This document shows, piece by piece, positions 25,223-36,370 of a DNA stretch of 64,000 bases. The position numbers and the translations under genes were made by a program. The notes under the pieces are model-generated. The model saw only the letters and a program-made list of their open reading frames with translations, made no database searches and was not told the DNA's origin. The stretch's first letter is position 1. Each line of letters begins with the position of its first letter. The DNA comes from Tolypocladium sp. Sup5 PDA-1 (lineage: Eukaryota; Ascomycota; Sordariomycetes; Hypocreales; Ophiocordycipitaceae), in contig JPHH03000032.1 in NCBI GenBank assembly GCA_000750105.3, positions 124,001-188,000 on the forward strand. Direction: 5' to 3'.

Positions 25223-28200
25223 TCACATCCCCGAACCCGTGGGCTGATGCTCCTCCCGCGTCGGGCTGCTCGACGGGCTGCGGCTCTCGATCGAGTCCAC
25301 CATCTGCAGGACCCGCGTGCGCGGCCGCTCAAACGTCACCGCCTCGGCCGTGAAGACGGCCCCCGAGGAGCGCCGCCCGGAGCCGTCGGTCGAGTGCGAC
25401 CGCCGCGGCTCCGAGGGCTCGTCGACGTGGAGCAGGTCCCTGCCCCTATCGGGCGTAGATGCGAGGTCGCGGTCGGGCGAGGGCGCGGTGGTGCGCAGCG
25501 AGGAGGAGGAGTCCTGGCTGGACGGGTCGACGAGCTCGGCGACCTGCGGCTGGTGCTGGCTCCGGGCGTCGTCGTCGTCTGCGGCGGGGACGTCGTCGCC
25601 GTTGACGACGCGCAGGCGCTCCCGCGGCACGGTGAACATGACCTGCACGAGGCGCTGCTCAATCGCGCGCTCAATGTCCCACTCGTTTTCGGTCTGTGGC
25701 TGCTGCTGCTGCTGCTGCTGCTGCTGGGCGCCCTCCCAGTCCCGGCGGCCCTGCTTCCGCCTAAGAAGCTCGCCGCTCAGGCCGCCCGCCAGCCGCGGCT
25801 CGGCGTCGGAGCCGGACGGCGGTTGTGGGGACTCGTCCCGGGAGGCCGTGTTGGTGGGCGACGTGGTGCCCGAGTTGGAGAAGGCGCGCCGGAAGGAGCC
25901 GAGCCAGCCGCGCCGGGGCCGGGACTTTGAGGGCGAGCCGGGCGTGTCGTCGTCGTCGTCGTGGGCCGGGCTGCCGGGCATCGTGCGGCCGCCGCCCGTG
26001 AGCAGCGAGGGCGCCTCGGCTTGCAGCGCGCCGAAGCCAGACCGCGCCGTGTTGTAGCTGCTGCTGGATGAGCTGCCGGGCTTGGCGTGCTCCACCGCCC
26101 CGGAGCCGAGGAGGGCCGCCCCCGCGCCGGCGAAGAAGCCCGCCGCGGACCGCCGGCCGGACGCCGACCGGCGCAGGCTGTCGGCGGCGCTGCGGTTCGA
26201 CTCGGACAGGTTGGACCCCGTGCGCGAGTCGTCGTCGCGGAGGTAACCCGTCGAGCGGCCCGAGTTGCGGCGCGTGGGCGACCCGCGGCCCTGGCGGTTG
26301 CTGCTGTAGCGCGCGAGGAGTGCGTCCGCGGCGTCCACGTCCGACACCCAGTCCTGCACGTCCGGGTCGTGCCGCCGGGCGAAGTGCTCGGGGCTCGGCG
26401 TCGTGGAGGCCCGGCTGGGCGGGTACAAGACCGGCGGCACAGTGGCGGAGGCGCCGGTCGGCGTGAGGAAGGGGTCGGAGTGGACCTCGGAGGTGGGCGT
26501 CAGGGGCTCACCCGGGTGGTGGTAGTGTATCCCGCGGTGGTTGTACTCGTCCTCGTCGTCTTCGAGGATGGGGTGGATGACGCCGGGGGGGGAGACAAAG
26601 GCGTTGAAGCGCGTCTCGGCGGGCACGTAACCCGCTCGAAGACTCCTCGCCACCGGCTTCCTCGCGATGCCTCCTCCCCCAGTGGGCATGCTCATGTTTC
26701 CTGCGTCACCCCGGCTGCCCCGGAGGCTCTCGTAGCCCAGCGACCGGTCGGCCTGCTGGTACGGGTCCTGCGGCCCGCCCGAGCGCCAGTCGCGCTGGCC
26801 CCAGGGGAAGTCGTCGCGCTCGGCCATGTCCGCGTCGTGGAGGAAGTGCTTCGCGTCCTCGGCCATGGCGCGCACCGCCTCGTCGTGCCGCGCCTGTCGT
26901 CGGCGCTGGCGCATGCGCCATAGCAAGAAGGCGAATATAACACTGAGCAGCAGCGCGAGGCCCAGGCCGAGACCGAGCCCGAGGCCCAGACGCCGCGCCT
27001 CGTCGGAGCCGCCGCCCGCGTCGGGGGCGTCGTGAGGGCCGTCGCCCCGGGAGGTACCGGCGTTGGGGTTGGTGTAGGAGGAGGCCCAGGCCATGGACGT
27101 CAGGTTCAGGAAGCGCGGCGCCGTCGAGGCCTGCCGCCTCGCTTTGGTGCTCGAAGACTGCGTCTGCCACCCGCCGTACACCATCATGACGTTGCCCGGC
27201 AGCAGCGCCGCGCCGTGGCCGTATATCCCGGCCCCCTCCGGCTGCGCCCTGGGTATCCTCCAGCGCCACGAGCTGTACGCCTGGCTCATCTCCAGCACCG
27301 CGAGCTGCGGCTCCGCTGGCGTGTCCACGTCGCCGACCCATCCGCCCAGCACGACAACGGACCGGCCGTCCTCGCTCAGCACCGCCGTGTGCCCCGATCT
27401 GCTGTACACGTTTGCCTTCTCCGCCGCCCGGTCCTGGACCTGCTTGACGGCGAGCTCCTTGCCCGGCTGCTGCTGCTCCGCCGGCGGCTGGACGTTGACG
27501 TACGACCACGACTCCTCGGGCAGGTTCCACACCGCCGCGGTGCTCATGTTGATGAACGCCTGCTGCGTGTGCCCGCCGAGGAAGACGAAGCCGGCCTGCT
27601 GCGTGACGGCGCCGGAGATGTTGCTCACCGAGGCGGGCAGCTGCGTCGCCGTGAAGCCCGCAAAGGGGACCCGGGGGCCGGCCACGGAGGCGACGCGCAG
27701 GCCGTACGCGGTGCCGCCGTCGGGGGCGAGGCTCAGCATGGTCTTGGTGTAGTTGCCGTCGGCCTGCCAGGTCGCGGCGTCGGCCTGCGGCGGGAGGCAC
27801 ATGCCGCCGTAGGTGTATATCGTGGGCTGGTCCATCGTGGGCGCCAGCGTCGTCGAGAAGGCGAGCGTCCCGCCGAGGAAGTACGCCCCCCTGCCCCCTT
27901 GCTGCGCCGTCGTCGTCCTCTTCGTCCACCCAGCACTCGTATCGTCCTTTGCACCCGGGTCGTAGCTCCATACGCTGCCCGCCTCGCCATCACACGCACC
28001 CGCATACACCACCACCGTGCCGTCCGCCGTCCTCACCGCCCCAAACGCCGTCGTCAAGCCCGCGTCCGTCAGAAACGGCAGCTCCTTCGTTATCGTGTCG
28101 GGCTGTGCCGTGTCCGCCACGCCGCTTGAGTAGTTGAGCGCGAGGAACTGCACCGCCGCGGTGTCGCCGCTCGGCGCGAACATGTAGGCCACGTCGCGGC

Positions 28201-28357
28201 CGCGGCACGTGGATGCGTTGTAGCATGCGCTGGGCATGAGCAGCTGCGTGGGCACGTAGGGGAAGCTGTGCGCTACTGCTGTGGCCGGCTGCGTCATGGC
28301 CAGGCCGAGGCCGAGGGCCAGGGCTGCCCAGCCCGCTGCTCTGTGGTTTGCCGCCAT
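25223..28357 (-). CDS. Single-pass kelch/beta-propeller membrane protein
   Basis: Single-exon gene, 1044 aa. Residues 1 to about 28 are a signal peptide (AALALGLGLAMTQPATAVAHS). About 30-400 forms an extracellular galactose-oxidase/kelch-like propeller with recurring Gly-Gly blades (VVVLGGWVGD, VFLGGHTQQA, MMVYGGWQTQ, YTYGGMCLPP) and several N-glycosylation sequons. At about 455-480 a (GL)n run leads into a transmembrane helix (LALLLSVIFAFLLW) followed by RMRQRRR. The cytoplasmic tail of about 560 aa is disordered and Ser/Pro-rich, with a poly-Gln run of nine residues (CTG repeat at about 25697-25726) and acidic DDDDD. The architecture suggests a surface or wall-associated sensor or scaffold; similar proteins are annotated in many ascomycetes without a proven role. 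No galactose-oxidase copper ligands are evident, so an enzymatic role is doubtful. Confidence 0.8.
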   Translation of the reverse strand: MAANHRAAGWAALALGLGLAMTQPATAVAHSFPYVPTQLLMPSACYNASTCRGRDVAYMFAPSGDTAAVQFLALNYSSGVADTAQPDTITKELPFLTDAGLTTAFGAVRTADGTVVVYAGACDGEAGSVWSYDPGAKDDTSAGWTKRTTTAQQGGRGAYFLGGTLAFSTTLAPTMDQPTIYTYGGMCLPPQADAATWQADGNYTKTMLSLAPDGGTAYGLRVASVAGPRVPFAGFTATQLPASVSNISGAVTQQAGFVFLGGHTQQAFINMSTAAVWNLPEESWSYVNVQPPAEQQQPGKELAVKQVQDRAAEKANVYSRSGHTAVLSEDGRSVVVLGGWVGDVDTPAEPQLAVLEMSQAYSSWRWRIPRAQPEGAGIYGHGAALLPGNVMMVYGGWQTQSSSTKARRQASTAPRFLNLTSMAWASSYTNPNAGTSRGDGPHDAPDAGGGSDEARRLGLGLGLGLGLALLLSVIFAFLLWRMRQRRRQARHDEAVRAMAEDAKHFLHDADMAERDDFPWGQRDWRSGGPQDPYQQADRSLGYESLRGSRGDAGNMSMPTGGGGIARKPVARSLRAGYVPAETRFNAFVSPPGVIHPILEDDEDEYNHRGIHYHHPGEPLTPTSEVHSDPFLTPTGASATVPPVLYPPSRASTTPSPEHFARRHDPDVQDWVSDVDAADALLARYSSNRQGRGSPTRRNSGRSTGYLRDDDSRTGSNLSESNRSAADSLRRSASGRRSAAGFFAGAGAALLGSGAVEHAKPGSSSSSSYNTARSGFGALQAEAPSLLTGGGRTMPGSPAHDDDDDTPGSPSKSRPRRGWLGSFRRAFSNSGTTSPTNTASRDESPQPPSGSDAEPRLAGGLSGELLRRKQGRRDWEGAQQQQQQQQQPQTENEWDIERAIEQRLVQVMFTVPRERLRVVNGDDVPAADDDDARSQHQPQVAELVDPSSQDSSSSLRTTAPSPDRDLASTPDRGRDLLHVDEPSEPRRSHSTDGSGRRSSGAVFTAEAVTFERPRTRVLQMVDSIESRSPSSSPTREEHQPTGSGM

Positions 28358-29987
28358 GGATGGAGGACCCTTGTGAGCCGTTCTCTCGCAGGGCCCTTCA
28401 GATCATCGTTGCGCCGGGCCTCGCTCGTCAGTCGGGCGTCGTCGAGTCGTGCTCTGCCTGTTTCGACTCGCGGTGCAGACGCAGGTTTCTTTCGTTGAGT
28501 ATCCGGGTGTCACCGATATGCCTGCCTTGTTTCTGCGCCGGCGCCGTGTATCTTTGCAGCGGCAGCCCGCAGGATCGCGACGTGACGTGATATGTGTTAT
28601 GTACAACCGCAGCGAATCCCGAGGACGTGCGTGGTTCAGGGCTCGATGCGCTCGCGGGAGACGAATCGACAATCGACAGGACGAACCGGCAGGGGTTTAG
28701 GTATGGTCTGTGAGGTGGTCTTTGTGGGCGGCCCCGCGCAGGTTAAAGAGCTGCGGCCGCTTTTACATGCGGCCAGGCGATGGATGGGGCTTGCGATGGC
28801 TTGGTCCGGTCTGCGATATCGCGTTCGTTTCGCTTCGCTACGGTGCATGGTTGCATCCCACCACACCTGAGCTACGGCAAGGACCCTGCCCGCTGCGGGT
28901 CCCGGCAAATCAGCTTCCCAGTCAGTCCTTGGCTTCACCGGGGGCCACCAATGGCAGATGAATGGCGCGGCGGTGCGGGAGGTGGTGCGTGGATGTTTCC
29001 TTGTTTTGGGGGCGACGTTGCTGGGGCAACGGCGGTGATGGTGGGGAGCGTGGTTCACCTGCGCGGCGGGACCGTCCAATGCCCTGCATGGGCAGTGCGT
29101 TTCTGGCAGCACTAAGGTTCTTGACCATTGTCATGATTCATTGGGTGGGCGGCTCTAGTCTGTTATTAACTTGTAACTGACCATTGTGATGCTTGTCAAA
29201 CAAGGCTTCGAGCGATGGTTATCGGCGACCCATATCCAGTCTGCTGTTCCCTGGTTCGACAGCTCCCGCTACGCACAAAAGAGCAGGTCCCGGCAGAAGC
29301 AACCCGCGAGACAAGCCAGAGACACGTATTACGGCGAGAACTTGGTTGACTTTAATCAGTCGGTTTCACAAAGCAGTTCATGCAGAAGAGGAGCAGGGCG
29401 TGTATTTCTCCATGTAACGTAGATGTCCATGCTACCCTAGACCAAAGATGCGTTGGTCATGATTGGGCTTGTTGCATGACAGCCTGTACGACATGCACGC
29501 CAACCAAGGCAGCAAGTGGCACCAGACTAGGCGAACTCCGATATCGTCTGCGAGACGTAACATATGCAAGACGCAGCCCTTATCGTCTACGAGATGCAGA
29601 CTCAACTCTATCTTGAAAACCAGCATGCGCCAAGGTAGGGCGGGAAGCACCCGAGACTGTGGAGTCGTATGAGACCCCAAAGGGATACGTAGTTAACACG
29701 GCGGCAGGGCAACACCACATCTCTCATGGATAATTCATGCACTGTATTATGTAGTAGTGCTCATACCCGATACTGCATCCATCCAAGCGCGTAGACACCC
29801 GCGTGAGCGAGGCAAGAAAACAAGACAGGTATTACCGGCGTCCAAAGCCGCCAGGGTATTCATCATCATGCACCAACAAATGTCCAGGTCCGGCCATCCG
29901 CGAACCGCGCCGTTCGTCTGTCTCAATGAAGAGCAGAGTTGAAGCCAGCGCGGGTCGCGCACGGCATAGGGGTATCAAATTATCCGT
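28358..29987. other. Intergenic region upstream of the kelch gene
   Basis: 1.6 kb covering the kelch-gene promoter (minus strand) and the 3' flank of the CSC1-like gene. Short open frames on both strands show no domain-like sequence. I see no RNA gene. Confidence 0.5.
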
Positions 29988-32892
29988 CTAGTAGTAAACC
30001 TTCTCGTCCCAGATGGGCGGCCGCGCGCCCTCCGTGTCCCACACGATGTTGTTCTTCTCGTCCAGGGTGGCGCCCTCGTCGGTGATGGGGATCACCTTGC
30101 TCGTCAGCGCAATCTCCTGCGTCGACACGCCGGCAGGGTCGCGCGGGATCCACAGCGTGGGCGTCTTGCTGGTCACCGACGGCGGGAGGTAGGCCCCGGC
30201 CTCGACCTGCTCCGTGTACTGGTTCTCAAAGTCCATGTCGTCCTCGAGCGGCACCAGCTTGCGCATATTCTCGTAGTCGTCATGGGCCCAGGGCTTGAAG
30301 AACCTCATCACAAAGTTGGCCTTCTTCGGGCCGCCCTTCTTGGAGCCCTTGCCCTTGCCGTTGGCGGCGGCCGCCTCGGAGCTCTCGTTGGACTCCTTGG
30401 TGTGCGACAGGCCCTCCTCGGGCGCAGTACCAGCACCAGCACCAGCAGCAGCAGCAGCGGAGGCGTGGCGCTCCTGGATGGCCAGCTCCTGCGCCTGGAC
30501 GCTGCGCGGCAGGCCGTACAGCAGGGGGTCGAGGTTGCGCGACATGGTGATCTGGAAGAGGATGGAGAAGACGAGGAAGATGGCCATGAGCACCGCCGGG
30601 CCGGGCGCCTTGCTGACGGCGAACAGACCAATCATGCAGATCTCGGCAATGTAGACGCCGACAAACAGCTGCTTGAGCGCGCGGGGGTAGATCTGGCCCT
30701 GCGTGTCCACGGCCGTCTCGGAGACGAAGAGGATGTTGTAGCGGTACGCGAGGTAGAAGAGGCAGAGGGCGATGGTCGACCAGAAGAGCATGAAGGGGGC
30801 GATGACGGAGAAGATGATGCCTGCGGGTGTTAGATGGCCACGGACTGCGGGTGGAGGAGCGGGAGAACCTACTGATGCAGATGATGTTGGTGTAGACGGG
30901 GAGCAGGCTGCCCCAGAGGATGGAGCTGAGCGTCGTCCACTTGGCGTACATGGCCCTCGGGGTGCCCGTCAGGTACTTGTACAGGATCCTGAAGATGAAC
31001 ATGCCGACGACCTGGGTGACGACGCTCGTGGCAATGGTGAGGCCCTGCAGCATAAAGTATGAGATGTAGAAGTTGGACGAGGTGGGGATGACGGCGCCCA
31101 GGGTGGAGAAGACGCTCGAGGGGTCGTTGACGATCTTCACAATGGCCGTCGAGGCGGCGTCGGCAATTGATCGTATCAAGAAGACCTGGATGACCTGGAA
31201 GCAAAAGTAGGCGTTTTGCGTGAAGAGCTCGACGCGGGACAGCGTCGGCGAGCCGGCGAGCTTGGCGCACCAGCGCATGATGACGGGGACGAGGGACATG
31301 AGGATGGCGAGGGCGATGGACGGGAGCAGGCCAGAGATGACACCAAGGATGGGCTTAGGAATCGACTTGAGCCAGCCCAGGCCCGGCAGCTGCTCGAGCG
31401 TGCTGACGGACGAGATGAGGCCGACGATGGCGACGGGGATGGCCCAGAAGATGATGAGCACGGCGATGAAGGCGTAGACGGCGTAGCGGCGGATGACGAC
31501 CTGCCACCAGGGGATGCTCAGGCTCTTCCACACCACCTCCTCGGGCTTGACGCCGACGAACTTGGGGCACATGCGCAGGGCCTGGTGGTGCGTGACGACC
31601 TGGTAGGCGGCCTGGGCGTCGGCCTGGGTGTGGAACTCGACGAAGACGGCGTTGACCTTGTCGAAGGCGCCGGCGGACCAGTCGGCCTGCGCCTTTTCGG
31701 CCTCGGGCACGGTGCGCTGCAGCTCGGAGCGCGACCACTCGATGGTGTCGACCTTGTGGCCGAGGAGGCCCAGGAAGCCGAGGCGGTGCGAGGGGCGCTT
31801 CTTGTCGGGCACGTAGCGGGCGGCGATGCTGCCCGTCTCCGTGTCGGCGTCGGCGTGGGCGGCCTCGTCGTTGCCGTGGCCGTTGCCGTTGCCGGGCGCG
31901 GAGCCGCCCTTCTTGGCCAGCTTGGAGCGCTCCTTGTTGGCCAGCTTGATGAGCGAGACCTCGGCCTTTTCCAGCTTCATGGCCGTCTTGTCACGCTCCT
32001 CGACCAGCTCGTCGAGCTTGTCCGTCTTGCCGGCGAGCCAGACGCGCTTCACCGAGTTGTTGAACATCTGGCGGATGCGCGCCTCGTCGAGGTAGTCGTT
32101 GGGGACGCCCGTGAAGAGCACGGTGCGCGACGAGATGCGGCGGGCGTAGTGCGGCGTGAGCAGGTAGGCCTGGCGCAGGTTGATGTAGAAGATGCACTCG
32201 CGCATGATCATGTACATGACGAAGCCGTAGACGACCCAGCCGACGAGGGCGTGGGCGAAGAAGCGGCTGCCCTGCGTGTTGACGTTGATGTTGCTGTACG
32301 AGAGGATCTCGAGCTGCGACTGGCCGCCGCCGCCGGTGGCGCTGACGGGGAAGAGGATGGGCCAGGTGATGCACATGCTGACGAAGGCGATGACGGCGGC
32401 GATGCGCAGGTAGCGCAGGAAGAGGTAGGCGTCGAGGCTCTGGTGCGACAGGGCGAAGGCGTCGGGGATCTTCCAGAAGGTGCCGAACCAGTTGAACCAG
32501 CCGCCGGGGAGGTCGGGGCTCCGTTCGCTGCGGCAGGGGTTAGCGGCGTGCCGTACATGCAAGCGGTCGTCGTCTGATGAAGCTATCGCGACTCAGGGGC
32601 GGCCGGGCGGGGACTCACTTCTGGCGCAGCGACCCCAGATACGTCCTCGGCGCATAGAACCGGCGCTGCGACCGCCTAAAGATGAGGAACAGCACGATGT
32701 ACACGAGTGACACGAGCAGCACCGGCACCAGCGTGTCCACCATGCCTGCGAGGGTCAGCGTCCAACTCTCAAAAACCGTCGCGACGCCGCGCCCAACTCA
32801 CCCCATACGGACTGCGGCGGCGTGGTCGTCGCGGACCCGCCCGACCCCCCGGAGGGAATGTTTTCCTTGATCCAGCTGACAAGGGCGCCCAT
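29988..32892 (-). CDS. CSC1/OSCA-type calcium-permeable stress-gated channel (RSN1/PHM7 family)
   Basis: Family members are mechanosensitive or osmosensitive cation channels (OSCA/TMEM63/CSC1, DUF221). Exons are 32892-32802, 32745-32619, 32527-30873 and 30820-29988, giving 901 aa; joining them yields the family sequences RTYLGSLRQ, GWFNWFGTFWKIPD and TNIICISIIFSVIAPFMLFW. Order: N-terminal membrane helix (LVPVLLVSLVYIVLFLIFRR), two more helices, the cytosolic RRM-like DUF4463-type region with RTVLFTGVPNDYLDE and an inserted charged coil, then the 7-TM core beginning WWQVVIRRYAVYAFIAVLIIFWAIPVA. The C-terminal cytosolic region (Ala/Lys-rich, then LWIPRDPAGVSTQEI) matches the PHM7 tail. Intron sizes are 56, 91 and 52 nt. 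The family is confident; ion selectivity and membrane location in this species are not known. Confidence 0.9.
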
Positions 32893-35800
32893 TGCGGCGG
32901 CTCGGGCAGCCTGGCTGCGCTGTTAATGTGTCGCGTTGATGCGCGCTCTCTCTCTCGTTCGGGGACGCCTTAGCTGTGTCGTCGCGATGCTCGTCTGACG
33001 CGATGAGGTTGGCGGAGGTGGCATGTACGAGTAAGAGCGAGAGGGAAGAAGAAGCAGAGGGGTGCGCGCCAGGGATGGGCACGGTACAAGTACTAATAAC
33101 GGAATGAGTCGAAAACCCAATTTAGGGAGGACTGATGCTTGTGTGCTTGTGCTCCAGAGAGCTGCTGGTGCTCCAGCTACCTGGGTAGCTGTCGACTGCT
33201 GCGAGAGGCACGATGACGAGGAGCGAACGCTTGGGCTCAATTGATCGGACGCCACTACAGCTAATAAGTCGGTGTCTCACGCCAGTCTAGACCCGCGCCA
33301 GCAGGCGGTGCCGACGCAGCAGCAAATGGCAGCGAAACTCTGGCTCCATCGCTGGGCTCCATCACGGCACAGGAGAGAGCCGGGCCCAGCTATCAGAGTG
33401 TGGCTGGTTGCTTGCGGTCGGCTTGGCCGATCCCTTCTCTTGTCTCTGCTGTCTGTCTTGACGCTGTGCTGGGATCGGCTGTGGCTGTTGTTGTGTGTTC
33501 ACATTGATGCTATTGCGCTCGTGGCTCCCTCGTTGCCGTGGCACTATCCGCATTCCTCTCCCAGCTTGCACATTGATCAAAGACTCTGCTTGCTCTCATC
33601 TGCTTGCTCTCATCTGCTTGCTCTCATCTACCTGCCATCGATAGTGAGGAAAACTTCTCTGCGCAATCTCTCTGCTGGAGCTCCCCCGGCGCTGGGGCCG
33701 TGCATCCATCCACATGCAATCCACACACCACCAGATCGACCCCCTGCTGGACCCACGATGGACGAACCCTTGTTCAGCTGTGTGCTCCCCGGTCACCTTG
33801 CCTCACTTGTCATCGACGCTGCCGTCGTCGCACAGCCGGCAGTTTTGGCGCAACCGACGTGCATACTCGTGCGCATCCCATCTCCAGGTTCCCAGGCGAG
33901 AACGGTAGCATCGCGCAAAGACAGACAGACAAACATACGTACGAGGCACTGGTGAAGACAACGAAGCCGCTCTGGCGCCATCTGCGCGAACGGGCGGTAG
34001 ACTTTGGCCCCGTCTTGTGCTAGGCCCCAAGGGCGGAAAGGCAAGGAACGCCCGTATCATGGTGATGTCAGACCACGGCCTCCCCGCGCGTCTCCCTTCG
34101 ACAGAGACGGGACAGGCGATGCGATAGCCCTGCGAGACGACGTATCACTAGTCCGTAGCAACCCCAGGCGTGTTATTGACGCAGCCGTCAAGAAGCGGTG
34201 TCAGTGCTGCGCTGGATATCACGACCGTCCAACAGCATCGCCAATGGCCAGTGGCCAATATTGATGCAAACAATGCAAAGCGAGATTGAGCGCTGACGCC
34301 GATGCCCGATCAACCCTGCTAGCGCAAACCAGCCATCTGGAGTCTGCCATTCTGATTCTGGGGCGACAGACTGCAGACACACAGCAGACAGCGCCCTCGT
34401 CTGCCGGGATGCGCCCTTGCAGCCAAACCCCCAACAAGAGAGAAGCTTTGCGTCAGCCTGGGATCCTCTGCGCTAAAGCAAATCCCCGAACAGCATCAAC
34501 ATGTGAAGGGAAGCGGCCTCCACACCTTCAACGTCGGCGCAAACTCTAAGCAGGGCAAACGCGCAGGCGGCGTCTTGCTCCAGGGTCCCACGGCTGCATC
34601 ATCCGTTTTCTTTACCTGCAACACGCGCATCGATATGGCGAAACACGTCGACCTTGTGCCCGAAAGTCTAGAAGCAGACGAGCCTTGCAAAAATTGGTTC
34701 CCGATTTCAGGGCCCAGCTGAATGGCGCTGGCTTCGCCCCCATCGATGGACTGGAGCGCCTGCATGGCCTGCAGCCCAGCTCAGCAGGGCCAAGCAGCCG
34801 CCTGTACGAACTAGTCCGTAGTAATAATACAGCACAGCACAGCCCAGACTCGCCCAGGCTGTCGTGTCCAGTCCATGAGGTCCTGCTGGGCTGCCGTGCC
34901 GATACGCGTCGGGCTCCACCAGGCCACCGGCGCCACGCCGTCCTACAGAGAGCACCATGTGGGCATCCCTTTGATGAGGCACAGCAGTGGCCTCGGCAAC
35001 CGACCGGCTAACAGGAGTTGTCGTGAATGCCAGCGGTTGCACGGCGACTACGACGCTGTTACTGCCATCATGTTTGGCCTGAGCGTTGAGCAGAGCCTAT
35101 TCCCTCAAATTACGTATGCTGCCAACAGCATTGCCGCCTGGGCATCGCGATTGACTGTCACCGCCGGACCTCCTGGCAAACGCATCTGCCGCGAAAATCA
35201 CTTCCCCGTGTGGGCAGCGCGGAGATCGTAGCCGATTGGCGATCCCGCTCCGGCAGGGATCTGCCTCCCTGTGGGGGGACGACGGTTGGACGGGATGCCC
35301 TCCGTAATCGTCGTCATCCAACTGCTTTCGTACACGGTCGCGGACGCTCTGGGCAGCGTCAGTCCCGTTGCAGCGGAGCCCGAGTCCGAACGTCTGGTGC
35401 TGACGCCGTGCATCTGTACCTGATGCCGTTGCATTGCGTCATGTGTGGTTTGCCGCAGCGTGTTCCGTCGGGTTGTCTCCTCTCATGTGGCGATTGAGTT
35501 TCTGTTGAATGTCATCGGCTGGCTGGATGGCTGTGCCTCGGTCATCATGAGTATGCTGTTAGGGTAACCTAGGAGAATGTCTCGATCACTCTGTGTGAAG
35601 TGAGTTGTGTTCCTGAGGCCGTCATGAAAGGCACCGTGTTCAGACCTCGCCGTTGATGCGGAGACTCAGTGACATGATGAGACGCCGACACAGCTCAATG
35701 AGCAGCCAACATATACTTACTATTGAGTGTGATAAACCAGAACCTCATGACTTCATGAGTCTAATTTTTAACTGACATGGCATCAACTGCGTCCATATGG

Positions 35801-36370
35801 TTTGCTGTAACTAGGTTTCCAGCGTCTTCCTAGTTGCTGACGGCCTTGGTCGTGAAACTTTCACTCTGCTGGTGGTCTGTCATTATCGACTGCAGAACTT
35901 CATGCTACATATGCGAGGGATATAGAAATGTCCCGGGAATCGGTAAACAGACCTCGAGTTGTTGGAAAAAATCACAGAAACCTCGTTCAGACACCACATC
36001 TTCATTGTCAAAATGCTCCCCCATTAGGCATGGAACATAGGGGCAGAGAACACCTGCAATTCGGCCGCCAGAAGTGCTTTTGAGAAGCAATTGGTCTCTG
36101 TCAAAACGCAAGCATGGACTCTGCCCGCCAGCTGCGAGGCAACCGTCTGTTGTCGTGATCACGGATGCCCTGACAGCTGTAACCCGAGCGACAGCCCAGA
36201 TAAAACGCACAGGACCAATTCAACCACGCACCAGCTGTTCGTCCCCAAAACAACATCGGAAACACGCAACTTTCCCATCAATCTCCCTGCTTTCTCACGT
36301 TGACAAGGTATCTTCGCAACCTGCTCTGCCCAGGCACATCGTAACCCATGAGTTGCATCACGAGAGTTGA
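32893..36370. other. 3.5 kb gene-poor region
   Basis: No supportable gene. The left end is the CSC1-like promoter (minus strand). A 14-bp triplicate repeat sits at 33586-33627. From about 35.5 to 36.3 kb the sequence is less GC-rich than its surroundings. A minus-strand frame of about 100 codons there (35905-36210) has no recognisable domain. The first exon of the gene beginning near 36371 could lie at the right end, but I could not identify it. Confidence 0.45.
33586..33627. repeat. 14-bp tandem repeat, three copies
   Basis: Three perfect head-to-tail copies of CTGCTTGCTCTCAT in the spacer upstream of the CSC1-like gene. Confidence 0.9.

Noticed and set aside
31216..32577. 453-codon plus-strand frame over the CSC1-like channel
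   Set aside because: Antisense to a well-supported membrane protein; composition is Asp/Gly/Val/Ala-rich, typical of GC-rich reverse strands.
33272..33955. 227-codon plus-strand frame
   Set aside because: Starts at GTG and is partly made of the 14-bp repeat and pyrimidine-rich spacer; hydrophobic runs come from CTG/CTC repeats.
35905..36210. 101-codon minus-strand frame in a less GC-rich patch
   Set aside because: Could be a decayed gene fragment, but without a recognisable family or clear boundaries I could not support it.
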